Shown here in pieces: positions 49,315 to 59,447 of a stretch of 64,000 bases of DNA. Position 1 is the stretch's first letter. Every line of letters starts with the position of its first letter. A model generated the notes under the pieces. It was not told where the DNA came from. It saw only the letters and a program-made list of their open reading frames with translations, and ran no database searches. The position numbers and the translations under genes were made by a program. The DNA is taken from positions 124,001 through 188,000 of the forward strand of contig NZ_JAMGBE010000003.1 in assembly GCF_023516575.1 (NCBI RefSeq), read 5' to 3'. This DNA comes from Sphingomonas hankyongi (lineage in GTDB: Bacteria; Pseudomonadota; Alphaproteobacteria; Sphingomonadales; Sphingomonadaceae).

Positions 49315-49318
<4 letters not shown>
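45518..49318 (+). CDS. narG: Respiratory nitrate reductase alpha subunit
   Basis: This 1266-residue molybdopterin enzyme shows the N-terminal FS0 cluster ligands HGVNCTGSCSW (His and Cys), the YDWYCDLPPSSPQTWGEQTD stretch whose Asp binds molybdenum, and a C-terminal molybdopterin dinucleotide-binding domain. It has no twin-arginine signal, as is normal for membrane-bound NarG facing the cytoplasm. It reduces nitrate to nitrite with electrons from NarH. It is second in the narK-narGHJI operon and overlaps narH (ATGA). Confidence 0.97.
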
Positions 49319-50846
<1,528 letters not shown>

Positions 50847-50850
<4 letters not shown>

Positions 50851-51545
50851 AGCTGACCCTGAGATCGCTCGCCGCTTTGCTTGGCTATCCTTCGGCAGAG
50901 CTGAAGGAGAACGCCGGCGAAATCCGCCATGTGCTTCGATCGGAGGCGGCATTGCCCGCCGCCGAATTGGCCCGGTTGGAGACTCTTCTAGCCGAGGTCG
51001 AGACGACGGAATTGCTCGACCTTCAGTCCGCCTACAGCGAGCTGTTCGACCGTTCCCGCTCGCTTTCGTTGCACTTGTTCGAGCATGTCCATGGCGACAG
51101 CCGCGAGCGGGGCCAGGCGATGATCGATCTTGGCGAGCAATATATGGAGAGCGGCTTCCTCCTCGAAGCCAGCGAGCTTCCGGACTTCGTGCCGGTGTTC
51201 CTCGAATATGCGTCCTGCCTCTCCGCTCGGGACGCTCACGAGATGCTCGGTCAGCCCGCGCATGTCTTCGCCGCCCTCGCCGAGCGCCTCGACAAGAGGG
51301 AGGCACCCTACGGCGCCGTCTTCCACGCGCTCGTCGCCCTGTCGAAGGTTCGCGTGGACGCCGACGCCCGCGCGCTGATCGACGAGAACACGCCCGCCGT
51401 GGATGCCGCGGATATCGATGCCGAATGGGAGGAGGCGCCCGTCTCGTTCAACCTCGGCGGAGCGCATGAAATGGGCGGCCCGACAGGGGTCGTCGCCAAG
51501 ATCCGGGCCTCGAACCGCCCGGTGAATCAGGAGGCCGCACGATGA
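50847..51545 (+). CDS. narJ: Nitrate reductase delta chain, assembly chaperone
   Basis: This 232-residue helical protein of the NarJ/TorD family has LLGYPSAELKENAGEIRHVL near residue 11, LFEHVHGDSRERGQAM near 73, and LPDFVPVFLEYAS near 112. It binds apo-NarG and permits molybdenum cofactor insertion and membrane attachment. It overlaps narH and narI by four bases. Confidence 0.94.
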
Positions 51546-52336
51546 CCGACTTCATCAACCAGCTCGCGTTCGGCTGGTATCCGTATCTTGCGGTTACGGT
51601 GCTGGTCGTCGGAAGCATCCTGCGTTTCGATTCCAACCAGTACAGCTGGCGATCACAGTCGAGCCAGTTCCTCCGCCGCCGCCAGATGGTGCTCGGCTCC
51701 AACCTCTTCCACATGGGTATTCTGGTGCTTCTGATGGGCCATTTCGTCGGCCTGCTGACCCCCATCAACGTCTTCGACGCGCTCGGCGTGAGCCATTCTT
51801 TCAAACAGACCACGGCGCTGGTGGTCGGCGGGATCGCCGGTTTCTTCGCCTACATCGGCTGCACCTTGCTGCTCCACCGGCGGCTGTTCGATACGCGGAT
51901 CCGCAAGAGTTCGTCGGTCGGCGACATCCTCGTCCTGATCTTAATCTGGCTCCAGCTGACGCTCGGCTTGCTCACTACCTGGTGGACGTTGAAGCATCTC
52001 GACGGCAGCGAGATGGTGAAGTTCATGAGCTGGGCGAACGGAATGCTTCGGCTCGACCCCGCGGCACCGGAAATCCTCAAGGACGTGGCGCTTGTCTACA
52101 AGCTCCACATCATCCTTGGGCTTACGCTGTTCCTGATCACGCCGTTTACGCGCCTGGTGCACATCTGGAGCGCGCCGGTCTGGTTCCTGCTGCGGCCCGG
52201 ATACCAGATCGTCCGGACCCGGCGCTCAAAGCACACCGCCGCGTCGCCGACCCGCGGACCGGCGGGCGGAGCGCCAAGCTACGGCGGTCCTACCGTGCTT
52301 CGGCAGATGGCCGAAAGCGGGCAGGAAGGCGCATGA
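51542..52336 (+). CDS. narI: Respiratory nitrate reductase gamma subunit (cytochrome b)
   Basis: This 264-residue protein has five membrane helices and haem-ligand histidines in LFHMGILVLLMGHFVGLL and in the later HIILGLTLFLITPFTRLVHIWSAP helix. It oxidises quinol at the periplasmic side and anchors NarGH. The C-terminal extension (about 35 residues past WFLLRPGYQIVR) is longer than in E. coli NarI. It overlaps narJ and the PpiC-like gene. Confidence 0.95.
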   Translation: MTDFINQLAFGWYPYLAVTVLVVGSILRFDSNQYSWRSQSSQFLRRRQMVLGSNLFHMGILVLLMGHFVGLLTPINVFDALGVSHSFKQTTALVVGGIAGFFAYIGCTLLLHRRLFDTRIRKSSSVGDILVLILIWLQLTLGLLTTWWTLKHLDGSEMVKFMSWANGMLRLDPAAPEILKDVALVYKLHIILGLTLFLITPFTRLVHIWSAPVWFLLRPGYQIVRTRRSKHTAASPTRGPAGGAPSYGGPTVLRQMAESGQEGA

Positions 52337-53241
52337 GCCGCCGCCTCGACGTCATCAATCTCGGTGATCCGGCCCAGCGCCCGGATCCGCGGATGATGAG
52401 TTCCTGCGAGACCGGCGGATGCGGTGGCGGCGCGGAACCGCTGATCCCGCCGCCGCCGACGTTCGGGGAAGTCCGCATCAACGGCGTGGAGATTTCGCCG
52501 GAGGCCATCGCGGAGGAGATCCAGCACCATCCTGCTCCGGACGCCGAAACTGCATGGATTGAGGCTGCGCGGGCCTTGGCCGTTCGCGAGCTCCTGCTCC
52601 AAGAGGCGCGCCGGATGGGACTTTCAGCTGAGCCTTCGGCAGATGAGGCCGGCCGGTCCGAGGTGGCTGAAGACGCGCTCGTCCGGGCGTTGCTCGAGGA
52701 GGAAGTCGTGCCATCAAAGCCGACCGACCAGGAGTGCCTCCGTTATTATGAAGCGAACGTCGATCGCTTTCGCACGCCGGACCTTTTCGATGCGGCGCAT
52801 ATTCTTCTCGAGCCGGAGGGCACGGACGAAAAGGCCTGGTCTTCAGCCCTCGATAGCGCTCGCAACATAATCAGCAATATCGGCAATGGCGCAGATGCCT
52901 TTGCTGCAGCCGCACGCACCCGCTCAGCCTGTGCTTCGGCACAGCAGGATGGATCGCTTGGACAAATCCGGCGCGGAGAGCTGGTCCCAGAGGTTCAAGC
53001 AGGTCTAGAGGCGCTCGCCGAAGGGACGACCGCGCGCGAGCCTATTCGCTCCCGCTTTGGATGGCACATCCTCAGGCTTCATCGGCGGATAGCGGGACAG
53101 ACCTTGCCATTCGAGGCCGTTTGCGACCGAATTTGCGACATGCTCGAGGCCCGCAGCTGGTCGATCGAGGCCACACGTTATGTCGCCAGTTTGGCCGCCA
53201 GCGGCACTGTTGAAGGCGTTCGCATTGAGGCGTCCGACTGA
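52333..53241 (+). CDS. PpiC-type peptidyl-prolyl isomerase of the nar operon
   Basis: The start at 52333 overlaps the narI stop (ATGA); a longer frame runs back into narI. The 302 residues have no signal peptide. A short Cys/Gly stretch (SCETGGCGGG, about 24-33) is followed by a NifM/SurA-like helical part and a parvulin domain (about 155-265: FDAAHILLEP, DGSLGQIRRGELVPE, RFGWHILRLHRR). Similar isomerases follow narI in other bacteria, so a folding role for the nitrate reductase is likely. It acts in the cytoplasm. The Cys/Gly motif is unexplained. Confidence 0.85.
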   Translation: MSRRLDVINLGDPAQRPDPRMMSSCETGGCGGGAEPLIPPPPTFGEVRINGVEISPEAIAEEIQHHPAPDAETAWIEAARALAVRELLLQEARRMGLSAEPSADEAGRSEVAEDALVRALLEEEVVPSKPTDQECLRYYEANVDRFRTPDLFDAAHILLEPEGTDEKAWSSALDSARNIISNIGNGADAFAAAARTRSACASAQQDGSLGQIRRGELVPEVQAGLEALAEGTTAREPIRSRFGWHILRLHRRIAGQTLPFEAVCDRICDMLEARSWSIEATRYVASLAASGTVEGVRIEASD

Positions 53242-53585
53242 TGCCTATGCTCGGCGACCTGATAGCGGCCGCGCGTTCGTCTTCGAACGATTTCCAGGCT
53301 TGGCTCGAGGGTTCCGATCCGGATTTTGCAAGGAATGTCGAGCGCGCAGCTGCGAGGCAGCGTACGACGCCGACCGGTTTCGTCCGCGCGGCAATGGCCG
53401 ATTTCAGCCGCTTCGCGTCCGAGGAGGATTGGGCGACGCTTACGTCGAGCCTCAGGGACACCGACGATCCTGGGACGGTGTGCTTGCTGGCGATGGTGCA
53501 TTGGCGGCTGACCGTTCGCGGTTGCTCTAAGCATTCTCAAAGGCCAAGCCATGCTGACCTGACAGAGGGACGGTACCATGAGTGA
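53241..53585 (+). CDS. Hypothetical protein in the nar operon
   Basis: This 114-residue soluble protein has an ATG sharing one base with the isomerase stop (TGATG). It is mostly helical in appearance (MPMLGDLIAAARSSSNDFQ, then FVRAAMADFSRFASEEDWATL). No family is recognised. Tight coupling to the nar operon suggests an accessory role in nitrate respiration. Confidence 0.6.
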   Translation: MPMLGDLIAAARSSSNDFQAWLEGSDPDFARNVERAAARQRTTPTGFVRAAMADFSRFASEEDWATLTSSLRDTDDPGTVCLLAMVHWRLTVRGCSKHSQRPSHADLTEGRYHE

Positions 53586-53787
53586 GCAATCCAGGGACGA
53601 GCCGCGGGACGCGCCGCTCAATCCGGCGCTGAAAAGTGAGACAGAGACTGTTTATCCAACGGGCGAGTCTTCACGTGCGCCCATTGAGACGACGTCTGCG
53701 AAGGAAAATGAGGGAGAGGGGTGGCCCGTCGCGTGGCTGCTCGTGACCCTTGTCGGCGTGGGGCTAGCTGTTTACTTCCTGCTTTAA
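53578..53787 (+). CDS. Small single-helix membrane protein at the nar operon end
   Basis: The 69 residues comprise a polar, acidic N-terminal part (about 1-48) and one C-terminal membrane helix (PVAWLLVTLVGVGLAVYFLL). It overlaps the previous gene by eight bases. It is not recognised; tail-anchored small proteins of this form sometimes associate with respiratory complexes, which is inference only. Its stop shares bases with that of the convergent gene. Confidence 0.6.
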   Translation: MSEQSRDEPRDAPLNPALKSETETVYPTGESSRAPIETTSAKENEGEGWPVAWLLVTLVGVGLAVYFLL

Positions 53788-54239
53788 TTCTCGTCGCACG
53801 AGGGCAGATCACGAACGAAGCTCGCAGTTTCGAGCCTTAGGCCCAGACGTTCGAGACCCGATCGCGTGCGTGATGCACGTTCCACGCTTTTTCCGGCCAC
53901 GGTGAAATTGAGCGAGGAGCATCCAAGCTCGACCGCAATTCTCTCAAGCTCACGGCACAGGGCCTCACGCACGCGATCGTCCCCCCGCAAGTCGAAAGCG
54001 ACAATGACTTCAACATCCAGGCTTTGCTCATGCCGGAGATTGCGGCTGCGGCGATAGGCTGCCGCCCCGTGCACATAATTGTCGGCCGCCCTGATCGCGA
54101 TCACGCCTCCGCCTTCTCGAAGAAGCTCCCAACCGAATTCCAGCCATCGTTCGAGACTGACACGAGTGGCCGAACGGATAAGCGGATAGACCTGCGCCAG
54201 CCGCTCATAATCAACAGACTGAACGGTCAAATCCGGCAT
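53784..54239 (-). CDS. GNAT-like protein of unknown function
   Basis: This 151-residue protein has strands and helices in an order resembling a GNAT acetyltransferase: a first helix with VYPLIRSATR, a beta pair with GGVIAIRAADNYVHGAAAYRR, the core strand LDVEVIVAFDL, then DDRVREALCRELERIAVELGC and SLNFTVAG. The acetyl-CoA Q/RxxGxG/A loop is not clearly present, so catalytic activity is doubtful. It is divergent from the FNR-type regulator gene. Confidence 0.5.
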   Translation of the reverse strand: MPDLTVQSVDYERLAQVYPLIRSATRVSLERWLEFGWELLREGGGVIAIRAADNYVHGAAAYRRSRNLRHEQSLDVEVIVAFDLRGDDRVREALCRELERIAVELGCSSLNFTVAGKSVERASRTRSGLERLGLRLETASFVRDLPSCDEN

Positions 54240-54301
54240 CGATCCTCTTGCTGCACTGCTTCGCCAAGATTGAACGCTAAGACGGATCGGCTATTGCATT
54301 G

Positions 54302-54315
54302 TTGAGCCAGATCAT
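54302..54315. promoter_or_regulatory. Possible FNR-type box at the regulator's own promoter
   Basis: TTGAG-CCAG-ATCAT matches eight of ten FNR positions and lies 41 bases before the preferred start codon of the FNR-type gene (54356). Autoregulation is common for such regulators. The spacing would leave almost no leader if it activates, so repression is equally possible. Confidence 0.4.
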
Positions 54316-54355
54316 TCGTTCGCATGGGCGTAGTGGCCCGCAAGGAATAATAGAG

Positions 54356-55105
54356 TTGCCCTACATACCGACCGGAAACCTGACGCCCCTTCCCGATGAG
54401 CATCCGTGCGCGACGTGCCCGGTACGTCCGATCACAATCTGCCGAGGTCTCGACGCACCGACACTCGCCGGGATGCGCTCTTTGGGAACGATGCAGCGGC
54501 TAAAGCCCGAGCAATCTGTGTTTCACGAGGGAGACCCGGCGAAACGGGTATTCATGGTCACTAATGGATCGCTCAAGCTCTACACCTTGCTAGCGGATGG
54601 CCGGCGGCAGATCACCGGCTTCATGTTCCCCGGCGATTTTCTCGGCGTCAGTATCGACGAGGAATATGCGTTCACGGTGGAAGCGCTCGAAGACACGGAA
54701 TTATGGTGGTTCTCGCGGGAAGCCTTCGATCGTTTCATCAGTGAACATCCGCAAGTTGAGCGGGAGCTCTACCGGCTCGCCGCGCACGAGCTTGCTGAAG
54801 CGCAGCGGCAGATGGTCCTGCTTGGCCGGAAGGCCGCGGCAGAGAGACTGGCCAGCTTCTTCCTGTCGCTTCTGGAACGCAACGAACGTGCCAGCGGCGT
54901 GCAGGAGACGAACTTCGATCTGCCCATGAGCCGCATCGATATCGCAGATTATCTCGGTCTTACGAAGGAGACTGTCAGCCGCATGCTCGCTCATCTGCGG
55001 AACCGCGGCCTTATCCGGCTGCAGGCGCAGGACCGCGTCCAAATCCTCGATCGGATTGGCCTTCGTTCAATGGCTGAGGGTGAAAGCGCCGAAGTAGGCG
55101 AGTAG
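54356..55105 (+). CDS. FNR/FnrL-type oxygen-responsive transcription regulator
   Basis: The TTG at 54356 is preferred over an upstream TTG (54299) because AAGGA lies nine bases before it and the resulting 249 residues match FNR size. It has Cys18, Cys21 and Cys29 (CATCPVRPITIC), a cyclic-nucleotide-type beta-roll (about 45-130), a dimer helix, and a helix-turn-helix with recognition helix TKETVSRML, whose Glu and Ser-Arg match FNR and predict TTGAT-type binding. The fourth cluster Cys of FNR is replaced by Trp (ELWWFS), and no other Cys exists in the protein. It likely controls the surrounding boxes. Confidence 0.88.
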   Translation: MPYIPTGNLTPLPDEHPCATCPVRPITICRGLDAPTLAGMRSLGTMQRLKPEQSVFHEGDPAKRVFMVTNGSLKLYTLLADGRRQITGFMFPGDFLGVSIDEEYAFTVEALEDTELWWFSREAFDRFISEHPQVERELYRLAAHELAEAQRQMVLLGRKAAAERLASFFLSLLERNERASGVQETNFDLPMSRIDIADYLGLTKETVSRMLAHLRNRGLIRLQAQDRVQILDRIGLRSMAEGESAEVGE

Positions 55106-55112
55106 CCTCCAA

Positions 55113-56354
55113 TCAAAAAACCCATTCGGCCTGAAACCAAAGCTTGCGGGTGTCGGCGCCGAAACCCTTCGAATCGTAATCGGCGTATTTCAGTAGCAGG
55201 CCGATCTTTCCTAATTTGAACCCCGCAGAAGCATCCCATTCGGTCCCATATTCGACATCGCCGACAGCACTGTCGAACTGATGGAACGCAAGATTTGCAT
55301 TGAGCCCCGGAAGCAGCTTCACGCCGGTGAAGGACTTACCGATAGACACGTAGGCGTCCTTCAATCCTGCCGGTGGAGTCGTCAGGAATAGGTCCGCCCA
55401 GCCATTGAACTTGTGCAGTGTCGCCATCGGCGTCTGGAGGGCATGCTCATCGTCGCTTCCAAGCATCTCCCATCCCGCCGTGAGGTTGAACCCGGCCATG
55501 GCGCCGGTCCCTTCGAGCGACCAATAGTCAGCTGCATAATCGAAGGGGTTGTTTCCATAGTCCGATTGCCGCGCGTAGCTCCCGCGCAAGGATAGTTTGG
55601 CGCGGGGCCCCAGCGGAAACGTCCCGCTCAGAATGCCGCCATAGGTCTGGCTACTATTGGCGAGGAAGAAGGCTTTGTCATAGTGGAGCAAATAGGAAAA
55701 AAGCTTGCCCTGCACGGGGCCTAGCTTCGAGCTGACGCCTGCGAAGATGAAATGGCCGTCGAGGGAAGTCCGAGGTCCTGCGTCGGTGCCGAAAATCGTC
55801 CGCTGACTTAGCGCGTAGGTCAGATCGATGGCGACCGGGCCGAGCTTCGCTTCGCCGCGAACCGCGTCGAATGTCTGTTCATTCTGGCGCCAGCCCACCG
55901 ATCCGACCCAGCGCTGGTCGTCGAGGTTAATCCGTTGGCGGCCCACGGTCGCGGTTACTTCGTGCGATTTGTATTGGAGCTGCAGTCGATTGAGTTCGAC
56001 ATTTTGAGGGTCCGCGATGACGGCAAATTCGGGACGCCTCTGCTCGTCGGCCAAAGGGAATGGAAACGCATTATAGTCGCTCAAGCCCGCGACAGTCCCT
56101 TCGCCCTCGGCGAGAAGCGCGAACTTATCCAATTTCGCCTCCGCGCCTGCGCGTACGCGCAGAGTGATCGCATCGGCTTCGAGCGAACCCTGGTCGACTG
56201 TCTCGTATCGCAATCGAGCATCGAGGATGGGCTTGAGCTGTATCGTGCTTGCGTCCGAGACCTTGCCATTAGTCTCGGCTGCCGCTGATGTCGGAAATGA
56301 AGCCAAGGCAAATGCGGCCGCTGCCGCCGCTGCTGTAGGAAGGTGGTTCGCCAT
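55113..56354 (-). CDS. Outer-membrane porin, alginate-export-like family
   Basis: This 413-residue protein has an Ala-rich signal peptide (to about residue 27, SAAAE). A barrel of alternating residues follows, with RLRYETVDQGSLEADAITLR, NRLQLQYKSHEVTATVGRQR and a terminal aromatic residue (KLWFQAEWVF). The pattern GRQRINLDDQRWVG is typical of the alginate-export porin family. In this setting it may admit an anion such as nitrate, but the substrate is not shown. A TTGCG-CTAG-ATCAC box lies 61 bases upstream of its start. Confidence 0.85.
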   Translation of the reverse strand: MANHLPTAAAAAAAFALASFPTSAAAETNGKVSDASTIQLKPILDARLRYETVDQGSLEADAITLRVRAGAEAKLDKFALLAEGEGTVAGLSDYNAFPFPLADEQRRPEFAVIADPQNVELNRLQLQYKSHEVTATVGRQRINLDDQRWVGSVGWRQNEQTFDAVRGEAKLGPVAIDLTYALSQRTIFGTDAGPRTSLDGHFIFAGVSSKLGPVQGKLFSYLLHYDKAFFLANSSQTYGGILSGTFPLGPRAKLSLRGSYARQSDYGNNPFDYAADYWSLEGTGAMAGFNLTAGWEMLGSDDEHALQTPMATLHKFNGWADLFLTTPPAGLKDAYVSIGKSFTGVKLLPGLNANLAFHQFDSAVGDVEYGTEWDASAGFKLGKIGLLLKYADYDSKGFGADTRKLWFQAEWVF

Positions 56355-56414
56355 CTGAATCCCGCTGCTTTGCAGTTAGCTACGGGCGGACTAATCCAAT
56401 CCAATCGATACCAA

Positions 56415-56428
56415 GTGATCTAGCGCAA
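56415..56428. promoter_or_regulatory. FNR/FixK-like box between porin and TSUP exporter
   Basis: On the minus strand it reads TTGCG-CTAG-ATCAC, seven of ten FNR positions and close to the nrdJ box. Its centre is about 67 bases from the porin start and 42 from the exporter start, so the porin is the better target. Confidence 0.5.
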
Positions 56429-56462
56429 AGCTGCGCGAACTGGTCCCTCTAGCGAAGGGAAT

Positions 56463-57203
56463 ATGGACGGCACGACCCTCATCTGGATTGCGGCGCTAAT
56501 GGCTCTCGCGGCGGCGCTTTATTCGAGCGTCGGTCATGGCGGAGCATCGGCCTATTTGGCGATCATGGCGCTGTTCTCTGTCGCGCCGGAAACAATGCGG
56601 CCGACTGCCCTGACCCTGAACCTGGTGGTCGCCACCTTCGCGGCGGCGCGTTTTGCCCTCAAAGGGCAGACGAACTGGAAGCTGCTTCTTGCGTTCGCTG
56701 TGACCGCAGTGCCTGCTGCTTTCCTTGGTGGAAGTATCGAGCTGCCTCCACACCTTTATAGGCCGCTCGTGGGCGTCGTTCTTCTGCTCGCGGCGGTACG
56801 ACTTTTCTGGCAACCGGAACTGCTCGCGGCACGGCCTGTCCACACCCCGTCTCTGGCAGTGACATTGCCGGTCGGCGCCGCCCTGGGCTTGCTTGCTGGT
56901 CTGTCGGGCACGGGCGGCGGGATTTTCCTGAGCCCCCTCATCATCCTCTTTGGGTGGGAAGACGCGCGTAAGACTTCTGGTATTGCCTCTGCGTTCATCG
57001 TGCTCAACTCGGCCGCCGGGTTGCTGGGCAATCTTGCCAGCGTGCAACGGCTGCCACTGGAACTGCCAATCTTTCTCGCTTCGGTTTTTGCCGGAGCTCT
57101 CTTGGGCAGCTGGCTCGGAGTGTCGCGGCTTCCCCGTCACCGCTTGTTGCAGGCGCTCGCGGTCGTCCTGGTGATTGCCGGGTTGAAGCTCCTGTTCACG
57201 TGA
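56463..57203 (+). CDS. TauE/SafE (TSUP) family anion exporter
   Basis: This 246-residue membrane protein has about eight helices. The TSUP repeats are visible as GHGGASAYLAIMALF near residue 22 and LLAGLSGTGGGIFLSPLII near 142. Family members move sulfite, sulfonates or other organic anions. Its stop overlaps the mobA start by four bases, so it may be co-expressed with cofactor synthesis and could handle a sulfur or oxyanion compound; this is inference. Confidence 0.88.
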   Translation: MDGTTLIWIAALMALAAALYSSVGHGGASAYLAIMALFSVAPETMRPTALTLNLVVATFAAARFALKGQTNWKLLLAFAVTAVPAAFLGGSIELPPHLYRPLVGVVLLLAAVRLFWQPELLAARPVHTPSLAVTLPVGAALGLLAGLSGTGGGIFLSPLIILFGWEDARKTSGIASAFIVLNSAAGLLGNLASVQRLPLELPIFLASVFAGALLGSWLGVSRLPRHRLLQALAVVLVIAGLKLLFT

Positions 57204-57781
57204 ACCTTGCGGTCATCATCCTCGCCGGCGGTGAGGGCCGTCGGATCGGTGGCGCAAAGCCGCTAAGGGTTCTGGCCGGCAAGACGCTTATTGACCACGC
57301 GGAACACCTTGCTCGTCAATGGTCGGACAAACTGGCAAGCGCCGTCCGCGACCCCTCGCAGGTCGGGGGCTCCAGCTTGCAATGTATTGCCGACCGACCG
57401 GGTATCGACGGGCCGCTTGCGGGCCTTGCAGCAGCGCTCGACTTTGCAGTTTCGATCAGGTGCGACGCGGTACTCACAATTCCCGCGGACATGCCATTCC
57501 TGCCCCGGGACCTCGACCGGCAGCTGACGCAGCGGCTTGGTGCGGAGCGGGCAGCGATCGCGAGCAGCGGCGGGCGGCTTCATCCCGTGTGCGGCATTTG
57601 GAGACTGTCCGCGCGTGACGAGCTGGCAGCCTATGCTGCGGCGGGCCGACGGTCGCTGAAGGGATTTGCGGAAGTCGTTGGCTTCAAGGCGGTGGAATGG
57701 TCCGACACACCTCTCGATCCGTTCTTCAACATCAACTCAGCGGAAGACCTAGAAACGGCCGAGCGACTCCTCGAAAGCTAG
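57200..57781 (+). CDS. mobA: Molybdenum cofactor guanylyltransferase
   Basis: This 193-residue nucleotidyltransferase has the glycine-rich GTP-binding motif LAGGEGRRIGGAKPL at residues 8-22 and TIPADMPFLPRD near 94, both diagnostic of MobA. It attaches GMP to molybdopterin to make the bis-MGD cofactor that NarG needs. It overlaps the TSUP gene upstream and is convergent with moeA, overlapping by four bases. Confidence 0.93.
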   Translation: MNLAVIILAGGEGRRIGGAKPLRVLAGKTLIDHAEHLARQWSDKLASAVRDPSQVGGSSLQCIADRPGIDGPLAGLAAALDFAVSIRCDAVLTIPADMPFLPRDLDRQLTQRLGAERAAIASSGGRLHPVCGIWRLSARDELAAYAAAGRRSLKGFAEVVGFKAVEWSDTPLDPFFNINSAEDLETAERLLES

Positions 57782-58965
57782 AAGTCGAGGATCTGGACCA
57801 TTTCGCCTGCCGCGATTGCCGGCGAATTGGCACTCTGGCGAACAAGTACGTCGGCATCGGCGAGCACCTTTTGCGCGCTCGAGTCCTGGAAAGCGAACAC
57901 GTCAACCTCCTCGCCGCTCTCCCGTGCCCGGTGGAAGGTCTCACGCTCGCCGCACGCGGGAAGTGGCGAAGTCAGCTTTGCCCTGCGCCATCGCAGCGCC
58001 TGTCGCGGATCGCGCCCACCGAGTCCCGCAAGCAATGGCATCATGAGCAGTCGCGCAGTCACGAGAGCAGACGTTGGATTGCCAGGCAGACCCATGACCA
58101 GAGTTTTGCCCGATCGTCCCAGCCAGACCGGTTTGCCCGGCTTGATCGACACCTTGGAGAAGATCATCTCGAGGCCGCCAGGTTCGAACATGGTCTTGGC
58201 AAAATCCTTCTCGCCCACGGACGCGCCGCCGGTTACAATCACCAGGTCTGTATCGGCCAGTGCGTGCCTCGCCGCCTCCTTCATTTCCTCGAGCTCGTCG
58301 CGGAGTCGCAAGCGGCCGGCCAGCTCGGCGCCGCCTTCGATAGCCATTGCTGCCACGCCGAATGAGACGCTCTCAGGGATCGCATCCGGCGTCTTCGAAG
58401 CAATACCGGGCTCGGCGAGCTCATCGCCCGTGCTGAGAATGAACACGCGCGGCCGGAAGAAGACTTCGACGGACGCGACATCAGCGCCCGCCGCGGCCAC
58501 GACCGCGCGGTTATGAAGAAGGCGGCCGGTCGTCAGGAGTTCGTCTCCCTGGTCGAAATCGCCGCCCCGGCGGCGGATATGCCGCGGACCGTCCGGTCGC
58601 CTGAGAATCAGCGCGAGGTCGCCATCGCGGGACACGCATTCTTGTATTACGACCCGATCGGCGCCCGGAGGGACGGCGGCTCCGGTGAAGATCCTCACGC
58701 ATTGGCCAGAGCCGACACTACCGCTCCACCCGGCGCCGGCGAAGGATTCGCCGACAATTCTGAGCCTGGTCTCACCGCAAGAAAGGTCGGCTTCCCGGAC
58801 GGCATAGCCATCCATTGCCGACACATCGGACCGGGGCGAATCAATGCGGGCAATGACAGGCGCTGCGAGCACGCGCCCCATAGCTGCGCCAAGCGCGACT
58901 GGTTCAGTGCCCAACGGCAGCGCGGTCTGGCTAATGAGCTCGAGCGCTTCCTCAAAGCTGTTCAT
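57778..58965 (-). CDS. moeA: Molybdopterin molybdenumtransferase
   Basis: This 395-residue protein has SAMDGYAV near residue 50, RRRGGDFDQGDEL, the MPT-binding FILSTGDELAEPG, VTGGASVGEKDF and GLPGNPTSALVTARLL, in MoeA order. It inserts molybdate into adenylated molybdopterin. It is last gene of moaD-moaE-moaB-moaC-moeA, sharing ATGA with moaC. Confidence 0.95.
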   Translation of the reverse strand: MNSFEEALELISQTALPLGTEPVALGAAMGRVLAAPVIARIDSPRSDVSAMDGYAVREADLSCGETRLRIVGESFAGAGWSGSVGSGQCVRIFTGAAVPPGADRVVIQECVSRDGDLALILRRPDGPRHIRRRGGDFDQGDELLTTGRLLHNRAVVAAAGADVASVEVFFRPRVFILSTGDELAEPGIASKTPDAIPESVSFGVAAMAIEGGAELAGRLRLRDELEEMKEAARHALADTDLVIVTGGASVGEKDFAKTMFEPGGLEMIFSKVSIKPGKPVWLGRSGKTLVMGLPGNPTSALVTARLLMMPLLAGLGGRDPRQALRWRRAKLTSPLPACGERETFHRARESGEEVDVFAFQDSSAQKVLADADVLVRQSANSPAIAAGEMVQILDF

Positions 58966-59447
58966 GGGGGGCCGGATCGTTTCCAGTCGCCCGACTTGCC
59001 GCCATTTTTCGACACGACTTCAATACCCCCGATGACCATCGATTGGTCGATTGCCTTCAGCATGTCGAACAAAGTCAGGCAGGCGACGGAGACCGCAGTT
59101 AGCGCCTCCATTTCGACGCCAGTTACACCATGGGTCCGGACCTCCGATTTGACGCGAAAGCCTGGCAGGGCATCGTCGAGTTCGATCCGGACCTCAGCCT
59201 TGGTCAGCGGGAGCGGATGACACAGCGGAATGAGATCCGCCGTTCGCTTAGCAGCCATGACCCCGGCCAGTTCGGCCGTGCCGATGACCGAGCCTTTGGG
59301 TGTGGTCCGGGCCCTTACCCTATCGAGGGTCTCGTAGCCGCACGAAAGGCTGCCTTCGGCTTTCGCTGTACGGGCGGTTGGCTCCTTGTCGGACACATCG
59401 ACCATGCGCGCCCGTCCCTTGTCATCGAGATGCGTGAGGTCGCTCAT
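58962..59447 (-). CDS. moaC: Cyclic pyranopterin monophosphate synthase
   Basis: The start at 59447 (MSDLTHLDDKGRARMVDVSD) overlaps the moaB stop; a longer frame merges into moaB and is not real. The 161 residues contain KRTADLIPLCHPLPL and GVTGVEMEALTAVSVACLTLFDM, the MoaC active-site regions. With MoaA it forms cyclic pyranopterin monophosphate. It is fourth in the moa operon. Confidence 0.95.
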   Translation of the reverse strand: MSDLTHLDDKGRARMVDVSDKEPTARTAKAEGSLSCGYETLDRVRARTTPKGSVIGTAELAGVMAAKRTADLIPLCHPLPLTKAEVRIELDDALPGFRVKSEVRTHGVTGVEMEALTAVSVACLTLFDMLKAIDQSMVIGGIEVVSKNGGKSGDWKRSGPP

